From Bacteroidota bacterium (GTDB lineage: Bacteria; Bacteroidota; Ignavibacteria; Ignavibacteriales; Ignavibacteriaceae), in contig JAKAJV010000011.1 of NCBI GenBank assembly GCA_021813585.1, positions 1 to 33,009 on the forward strand: 33,009 nt of DNA. The letters are read 5' to 3'. Made by a program: the position numbers and the translations under genes. The notes under the pieces are model-generated. The model ran no database searches. It was not told where the DNA came from and saw only the letters and a program-made list of their open reading frames with translations. Numbering within the stretch: position 1 is the first letter of the stretch; every line of letters begins with the position of its first letter. Positions 28,638-33,009 of the stretch are shown here, piece by piece.

Positions 28638-30206
28638 ATGATTAAATATAAACTTACTTATACGCTGTTAATTATAGCAACATTCGCTCTTTTACTTACT
28701 GCAGCAATGCCGGCGAATGCTTATGCTCAAAATCAACCGGACCCTTCCGGTACAAAAACTGGAACTATTGCCGATGTTCCGGCAGCCAAGCCAGGTTCAC
28801 CCACTTTGCAGGAAATTGGTGATGCTGCCGGACATAATCGTGTAGCTATAAATTTTATGTGGACATTAATTACCGGATTTCTTGTAATGTTTATGCAAGC
28901 AGGTTTTGCAATGGTTGAGTCTGGCTTGACACGTGCAAAAAATGCCGCGCATACTATGGCCATGAATTTTATGATTTATCCTTTAGGTATGCTGGGTTTT
29001 TATCTCTGTGGTTTTGCTTTCATGTTTGGAGGCGTAGGTCCATTGGCAACTCTTGGCGGATATTCCGGGCTTAGCCACGAAATTACAATCAATCTTTTCG
29101 GGAAACCTTTTGGATTACTTGGCTGGAGCGGATTCTTATTACAGGGGGCTGGTTATGACACAGCCGTCTTTACACTTTTCCTTTTTCAAATGGTATTTAT
29201 GGATACGACCGCTACAATACCTACGGGTGCAGCAGCCGAACGATGGAAATATTCGGCATTTATGATATACGGTGTTTGCATCGGCTCAATAATGTATCCA
29301 ATTTTTGGAAACTGGGTATGGGGCGGCGGATGGCTAGCACAGCTTGGAACAAATTTCGGATTGGGTCATGGTCATGTAGATTTTGCCGGTTCAACTGTTG
29401 TTCATATGCAGGGAGGAGTGATTGGACTTATTTATGCTTGGTTATTAGGACCACGATACGGAAAATATAACAAAGACGGCAGTATTAATCCGGTGCAGCC
29501 TCATAGTATTCCAATGGCAATAATAGGGACATTCATTCTTGCTTTCGGCTGGTTTGGATTTAACCCCGGCTCTACATTAGCCGGAACAGATTTACGTATA
29601 TCGGTTATTGCAGTAAACACTATGCTGGCTAGCGCAACAGGTGCTCTTGCCGCAACATTGTGGATGTGGTGGTTCCGTACTAAAAAACCTGATCCTTCCA
29701 TGATGGCAAACGGAATGCTGGCAGGGCTTGTTGCAATAACTGCACCAAGCGCATTTGTTAGTGCCGGAGGCGCCTCAATAATCGGATTAATTTCCGGTGT
29801 GCTTGTTGTAGAGTCCGTATTCTTTTTTGATAGATTAAAAATTGATGATCCGGTAGGTGCAATATCGGTACATGGTGTTAACGGTGCATGGGGTTGTTTG
29901 TCCATCGGATTATTTGCCGATGGAACTTACGGAGACGGGTGGAATGGAGTTGCCGGGACAGTTAAAGGACTGTTTTATGGCGGCGGATTCGGTCAATTAG
30001 CGGCAGAGATAATAGGCGTATTAACATGCTTTGTTACGCTTTCAGTATTATCCATTATCGTTTATAAAATTGCCGAGCGTTTAGTCGGTAATCGTGTTTC
30101 TCTCGAAACCGAGATTGGTGGGCTTGATATACCGGAGATGGGTGTTCTTGGTTATAACGGATTTGAAATGGATAAAATTTCTGAAACTACGCATCCTATT
30201 AATTAA
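28638..30206 (+). CDS. amt: Ammonium channel/transporter
   Basis: The 522-residue inner-membrane Amt/MEP/Rh protein has a signal peptide ending A-Y-A-Q (residues 27-30) and a periplasmic leader of about 35 residues before the first of 11 core helices. The pore twin-histidines are present: His256 in D-F-A-G-S-T-V-V-H and His412 in G-A-I-S-V-H-G-V-N-G. Asp248, the conserved ammonium-site aspartate, is also there, as is W-G-G-G-W near 228-232. It is longer than E. coli AmtB (428) because of the N-terminal leader and an extended cytoplasmic tail. An AGGAGA site lies upstream. It is probably gated by the P-II protein of the same operon. Confidence 0.96.
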   Translation: MIKYKLTYTLLIIATFALLLTAAMPANAYAQNQPDPSGTKTGTIADVPAAKPGSPTLQEIGDAAGHNRVAINFMWTLITGFLVMFMQAGFAMVESGLTRAKNAAHTMAMNFMIYPLGMLGFYLCGFAFMFGGVGPLATLGGYSGLSHEITINLFGKPFGLLGWSGFLLQGAGYDTAVFTLFLFQMVFMDTTATIPTGAAAERWKYSAFMIYGVCIGSIMYPIFGNWVWGGGWLAQLGTNFGLGHGHVDFAGSTVVHMQGGVIGLIYAWLLGPRYGKYNKDGSINPVQPHSIPMAIIGTFILAFGWFGFNPGSTLAGTDLRISVIAVNTMLASATGALAATLWMWWFRTKKPDPSMMANGMLAGLVAITAPSAFVSAGGASIIGLISGVLVVESVFFFDRLKIDDPVGAISVHGVNGAWGCLSIGLFADGTYGDGWNGVAGTVKGLFYGGGFGQLAAEIIGVLTCFVTLSVLSIIVYKIAERLVGNRVSLETEIGGLDIPEMGVLGYNGFEMDKISETTHPIN

Positions 30207-30218
30207 TAAAATAATAAC

Positions 30219-30259
30219 GTAGCACAGGCTTTATAGTCTGTGCTGCATATAATTTTTTT
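30219..30259 (+). terminator. Terminator-like hairpin between amt and the small membrane gene
   Basis: A 7-bp perfect stem AGCACAG/CTGTGCT (30221-30227 with 30238-30244) extends to about 12 pairs with wobbles and an inner C-T/A-G extension. It closes on a 4-nt loop and is followed within seven bases by seven T residues (30253-30259). It lies after the amt stop and just before the ribosome-binding site of the next gene. It may end most transcripts after amt and let only a fraction continue. Confidence 0.6.
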
Positions 30260-30271
30260 AAAGGAAAGAAA

Positions 30272-30598
30272 ATGAATAATACAATTGAACTTCTATTAAT
30301 AATGTTAGCATTGGTAATTGGTCTCGGAATAGGATTATTATTCGGTACACTACAAAACTTTGCTTTGCGAAAGAATAAAAAGCTACAAGAAGAAGGCAGC
30401 TTAAAAAACGGATGGTCGATTATGCCGGGCTCAATGAGCAGAGTAGCAATTCTGCTTGGTGTACTTGCGCTCATTCAGATTTGCTGCCCGATGCTTTTTA
30501 AAGGCAACATCCAGTGGCTTATTTCGGCGGGCATAGTAGTTGGTTACGGCTGGACATTTGTAAACCAATTGAAGCAGCGGTCTTTTTATAGGAATTAA
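30272..30598 (+). CDS. Small membrane protein linked to amt, function unknown
   Basis: The 108-residue protein has a first hydrophobic helix at about 6-26, a basic cytoplasmic-type segment (R-K-N-K-K near 33-37), and two more hydrophobic helices at about 58-75 and 81-97. It ends K-Q-R-S-F-Y-R-N. I do not recognise a family. It is likely real: a strong AAAGGAAAG site 5' of the ATG, clean composition, and a position 65 bp downstream of amt on the same strand. Possible roles include an accessory partner of Amt, but nothing in the sequence proves it. It ends 17 bp from a convergent gene. Confidence 0.7.
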   Translation: MNNTIELLLIMLALVIGLGIGLLFGTLQNFALRKNKKLQEEGSLKNGWSIMPGSMSRVAILLGVLALIQICCPMLFKGNIQWLISAGIVVGYGWTFVNQLKQRSFYRN

Positions 30599-30615
30599 TA
30601 TTTCATTTTATGCTT

Positions 30616-31911
30616 CTATAGCTCATAACCGAATTTAAAAATTAGAAAACGCGGTTTTAAGTTGTTAGCGTTGCCGGCATATAAAGAACTGCTGTACCTG
30701 CTTAAGCTAAAATCATACTGTACATCGAAGGTAATATTGCGGCGCAGATTTACTCCGGCTCCTATTAAGATTCCTGCGTCGGGAATTCCAATTTCTGCAG
30801 CTTTAACGCTTCTGCTGTTTGAAATTGCAGGGAACGAGAGGCCGTAAAAGTTATTATATCCCTGCTCATCAACTCTGCCGTTTAGGAAAAATCCGAATGA
30901 GGGTCCTAAATAAAACCGAGGACGAAAAGACCTTTGAGAAATGGTATATTGGAACGTAACAGGAAGTTCCAGAAAATTTAAATACGCGGTTCTATTATAA
31001 TAAGAAATTTTATTTTCGTTAACAGTTGTAGAAAACTCCCCGCCTTTAGTAACATAAATCATTTCCGATCTTATTGAGAAGTTTTTATTAAAGCTCCACG
31101 AAGCAAAGATTCCAAAATTATAAAAAATAACGGAGCCCGAAATGCCCTGGTTAGAGCTGCTGATAGTGGAAGTATTCAAGCCGCCGGTAATACCGTAAGA
31201 AGTTAATCCTTTTTGTTTGGTTACATCCTTAAAAACAAATTGCTGGTCTGCCCCTAGTATTGCCCCTATTAAAGTACCGGATAAAGCTCCTCCAAACATA
31301 CCGAATACATCACCAATAATAGGATCGGCGCCTCCGCCCATAACAGGCTGAACAATGCGCGAGGAAGCCTGAATTCCAATCATAAAACCTGCAAGCATTC
31401 CCAAGCCGGCATCTTCGGCCATTGCTTTGAATCTGTTGTTATACGAAACCATCTCTATCTCGCTCGTCGGGAAGGAAATTCTTTTATTAGTCCAGACTTT
31501 TTGAGGAAATTTGGTCGTTACAATTACCGAATCTTTATTTGCAAACAAATTCCTTACAAGAACTTTTCTATCATCATTAAAAGTAATAATTGCAGTATTT
31601 CCCACCCCGCTCGGATCAAATTTTTGAAATTCAATATCTTTTATTTCCGATCTGGGGAAAGATGAAGTTTTACCTTCCTTAACTTCCCAAATCTTCTTAA
31701 ATAGAAAAGTTGAATCTGTCTTGATATGAATATTATCCGATTCGATTGTTGAATCGCGCATCAGCTTAATACTTAAAGAATGGCCTTCCGTTTCATTATT
31801 TACATACCTGTAAAAATCGTCCGCTGATTTGAAGCTGTTTATCATGTAAGTATCCATGCATCCGGAAAGCATCAGAGCAGAAACGGAAATCGCAAGTACT
31901 ACAAATCTCAT
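30616..31911 (-). CDS. Lipobox-bearing protein with glycine-rich region and PorT-like beta-barrel
   Basis: The 431-residue protein begins with a short signal and a lipobox, L-S-G-C at 15-18, suggesting an acylated N-terminus. An N-terminal beta-rich domain follows to about 160. A glycine-rich hydrophobic stretch (G-L-G-M-L-A-G-F-M-I-G, then G-M-F-G-G-A-L-S-G-T-L-I-G-A-I-L-G-A) covers about 169-220. The C-terminal half looks like an eight-strand outer-membrane barrel (PorT/OMP_b-brl_2-like; F-Y-L-G-P-S-F-G-F near the middle, F-G-Y-E-L at the end). Function is unknown. The ATG has an AGGGGG site. It converges with the amt-linked small gene and lies 125 bp downstream of the peptidase. Confidence 0.75.
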   Translation of the reverse strand: MRFVVLAISVSALMLSGCMDTYMINSFKSADDFYRYVNNETEGHSLSIKLMRDSTIESDNIHIKTDSTFLFKKIWEVKEGKTSSFPRSEIKDIEFQKFDPSGVGNTAIITFNDDRKVLVRNLFANKDSVIVTTKFPQKVWTNKRISFPTSEIEMVSYNNRFKAMAEDAGLGMLAGFMIGIQASSRIVQPVMGGGADPIIGDVFGMFGGALSGTLIGAILGADQQFVFKDVTKQKGLTSYGITGGLNTSTISSSNQGISGSVIFYNFGIFASWSFNKNFSIRSEMIYVTKGGEFSTTVNENKISYYNRTAYLNFLELPVTFQYTISQRSFRPRFYLGPSFGFFLNGRVDEQGYNNFYGLSFPAISNSRSVKAAEIGIPDAGILIGAGVNLRRNITFDVQYDFSLSRYSSSLYAGNANNLKPRFLIFKFGYEL

Positions 31912-32036
31912 AGAACCCCCTATGATTAGTCACAGTTGAAATGAAGCATTATCCCTCATAAATGAGCCGGGTAAAAGTTACGTTAATAATTACAAAATGT
32001 AAAGCCGGACAATTGATGTTTGCTGTATTTTGCACT

Positions 32037-32816
32037 TCACTTCTTTTCCCAATGCCAATGCCAGGGTTCAAATCCAACGCCCCATTTATTATCCACAGGG
32101 TAGGAAAGATAAAAATTGAATTTGCCTGCGTTCTCGAGCATCCATTTATATTCCGGCAATCTTATAAAATCGGCCGAGGTCTGGTTATCGCTGAAGCCGT
32201 TTATTCCGTCCCGGCTGCAAAAGTCAATTGCATTATCTGTAGGATCGCCGTGCTGGCTGTAGCCCGGCATTGCAATCCACTTTGCATTTTCAATTAGCGA
32301 ATATTTACTGCTTGTTGCAAGGTAATGAAAAAATAAATACGCCTGCCTTCCTGGCGAGCGGTAGCCTGAATCAATGTAAAGCTTTCTACCTAGGTCCTTT
32401 TGCATTTGATCGGCCATGCTTAAATAATCTTTATAGGAATGCTCAGGACAGAACTGAATCCCGGTTTGCCTGTATCCTACTTTAACGGATGGTACTTCAA
32501 CCAGATCATACGGCTTTGCAACCGAATAAAGCGGACCTTTGAAACCAAGCTCTTTAGGATTTATACTGAATATCCTGCGCACAAAATTTTTTTCGTAAAA
32601 GTTCAGGCAATCTATCAGAGTGTCGTAGTCAACTATCGTCCTTCTGTCCTTTGGTATATTATTAAGCTTCTCATCAAATTTCGCGGCTATCTCGCTGGTA
32701 ACAATCCTCTGAACAAAGTTCAAATGAATATAATCAGGCTTTTCTATAAACAACAGAACTAAATAAGCCAGCAATGCGATAAATATGCTTATAATGACAA
32801 CCATAATTTTCTTCAT
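32037..32816 (-). CDS. VanY-like D-alanyl-D-alanine carboxypeptidase (M15)
   Basis: The 259-residue protein has one N-terminal membrane anchor (about 5-23) and a periplasmic LAS-type zinc peptidase domain. The fold markers are S-G-Y-R-S at 150-154, S-Q-H-G at 187-190 with zinc ligand His189, A-I-D-F at 196-199 with Asp198, and the terminal E-P-W-H-W-H-W with catalytic Glu250 and zinc ligand His253. It should trim the terminal D-Ala from peptidoglycan stem peptides. The domain sits right at the C-terminus, as is usual. The ATG lacks a strong Shine-Dalgarno. A glycopeptide-resistance role is not implied. Confidence 0.88.
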   Translation of the reverse strand: MKKIMVVIISIFIALLAYLVLLFIEKPDYIHLNFVQRIVTSEIAAKFDEKLNNIPKDRRTIVDYDTLIDCLNFYEKNFVRRIFSINPKELGFKGPLYSVAKPYDLVEVPSVKVGYRQTGIQFCPEHSYKDYLSMADQMQKDLGRKLYIDSGYRSPGRQAYLFFHYLATSSKYSLIENAKWIAMPGYSQHGDPTDNAIDFCSRDGINGFSDNQTSADFIRLPEYKWMLENAGKFNFYLSYPVDNKWGVGFEPWHWHWEKK

Positions 32817-32920
32817 TTGATTTCTGCCCGACTATTTTTATTAAATACTTTTTTTGAATTACTAATGCTATGACAAAAATACTAATTAACTCATGTTACG
32901 CAAAATTATAAAGCTTGAGT

Positions 32921-32946
32921 GTCATACCCGCGAAAGCGGGTATCCA
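32921..32946 (+). repeat. REP-like hairpin element, copy A
   Basis: GTCAT, then an 8-bp perfect stem ATACCCGC/GCGGGTAT around a GAAA tetraloop (loop at 32932-32935), then CCA. The wording is close to the widespread GTCATTCCCGCGAAAGCGGGAATCC-type repeat class. It lies 105 bases upstream of the peptidase gene start, outside any coding frame. Confidence 0.75.
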
Positions 32947-32969
32947 AGATGCGAAAATATGATAAAAAA

Positions 32970-32995
32970 TGGATTCCCACTTTCGTGGGAATGAC
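32970..32995 (-). repeat. REP-like hairpin element, copy B (inverted)
   Basis: Read on the minus strand this is GTCAT, an 8-bp stem ATTCCCAC/GTGGGAAT around a GAAA loop (complement at 32981-32984), and CCA. It is the inverted partner of copy A, 23 bases away. Both stem differences from copy A are compensated on the opposite arm, so pairing is kept. Confidence 0.75.
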
Positions 32996-33009
32996 AATGC
33001 GGACATCAA

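Noticed and set aside
29501-29905. 134-residue frame antisense to amt
   Set aside because: Opposite strand of conserved Amt helices; composition and lack of start signals fit a shadow.
32060-32085. tRNA T-arm-like GGGTTCAAATCC
   Set aside because: Lies within the C-terminal zinc motif of the peptidase gene, and no cloverleaf can be built around it.

Overview
This window is a gene-dense, moderately AT-rich bacterial chromosome segment carrying mostly core metabolism. I infer a member of the Bacteroidota/Chlorobi/Ignavibacteriota group, most like Ignavibacteria. The support is: Sec signal peptides that repeatedly end in A-Q, a BBP2-type porin and a PorT-like barrel, a mitochondrial-type citrate synthase, frequent TTG starts and a chromosomal P-II/Amt operon. 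No rRNA, tRNA, phage, transposase or CRISPR was seen, so the lineage call is moderate.

Layout. (1) 1-5510, minus strand: pyrG, a secreted TPR protein, purN, purH and the first codons of mreB, closely packed and probably co-transcribed (nucleotide synthesis running into cell shape). (2) 5735-9611, minus: citrate synthase, and a large membrane protein ending in a SpoIIE-type PP2C phosphatase. Between pyrG and citrate synthase lies a small cluster of inverted repeats. (3) 9841-12601, plus: a secreted Sel1-repeat protein that appears to begin at a CTG codon, and a YbdL-type methionine aminotransferase. (4) 12654-17636, minus: an Atg22-like MFS transporter, nusB, a DUF218 membrane protein, a VanZ-like protein and the NAD(P)HX repair enzyme. 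(5) 17701-25301, minus: the proton-pumping membrane module of Complex I, nuoJ-K-L-M-N. A NhaD/ArsB-type sodium:proton antiporter and a small acidic protein are inserted between nuoM and nuoN, and nuoA-I are absent. (6) 25488-26771, minus: asnS. (7) 27148-30598, plus: a nitrogen operon of P-II, outer-membrane porin, ammonium channel and a small membrane protein behind a terminator-like hairpin. (8) 30616-32816, minus: a lipobox-bearing beta-barrel protein and a VanY-like D,D-carboxypeptidase. The window closes with two inverted REP-like hairpins.

No clearly new defence or mobile system is visible. The most interesting points are: the cation antiporter inside the Complex I gene cluster; a GC-rich palindromic element translated in frame inside NuoL; the PP2C phosphatase joined to what may be a catalytically dead CPBP-like membrane domain; the CTG start that restores a signal peptide; the small membrane protein behind amt; and the REP pair whose stems differ by compensatory changes.
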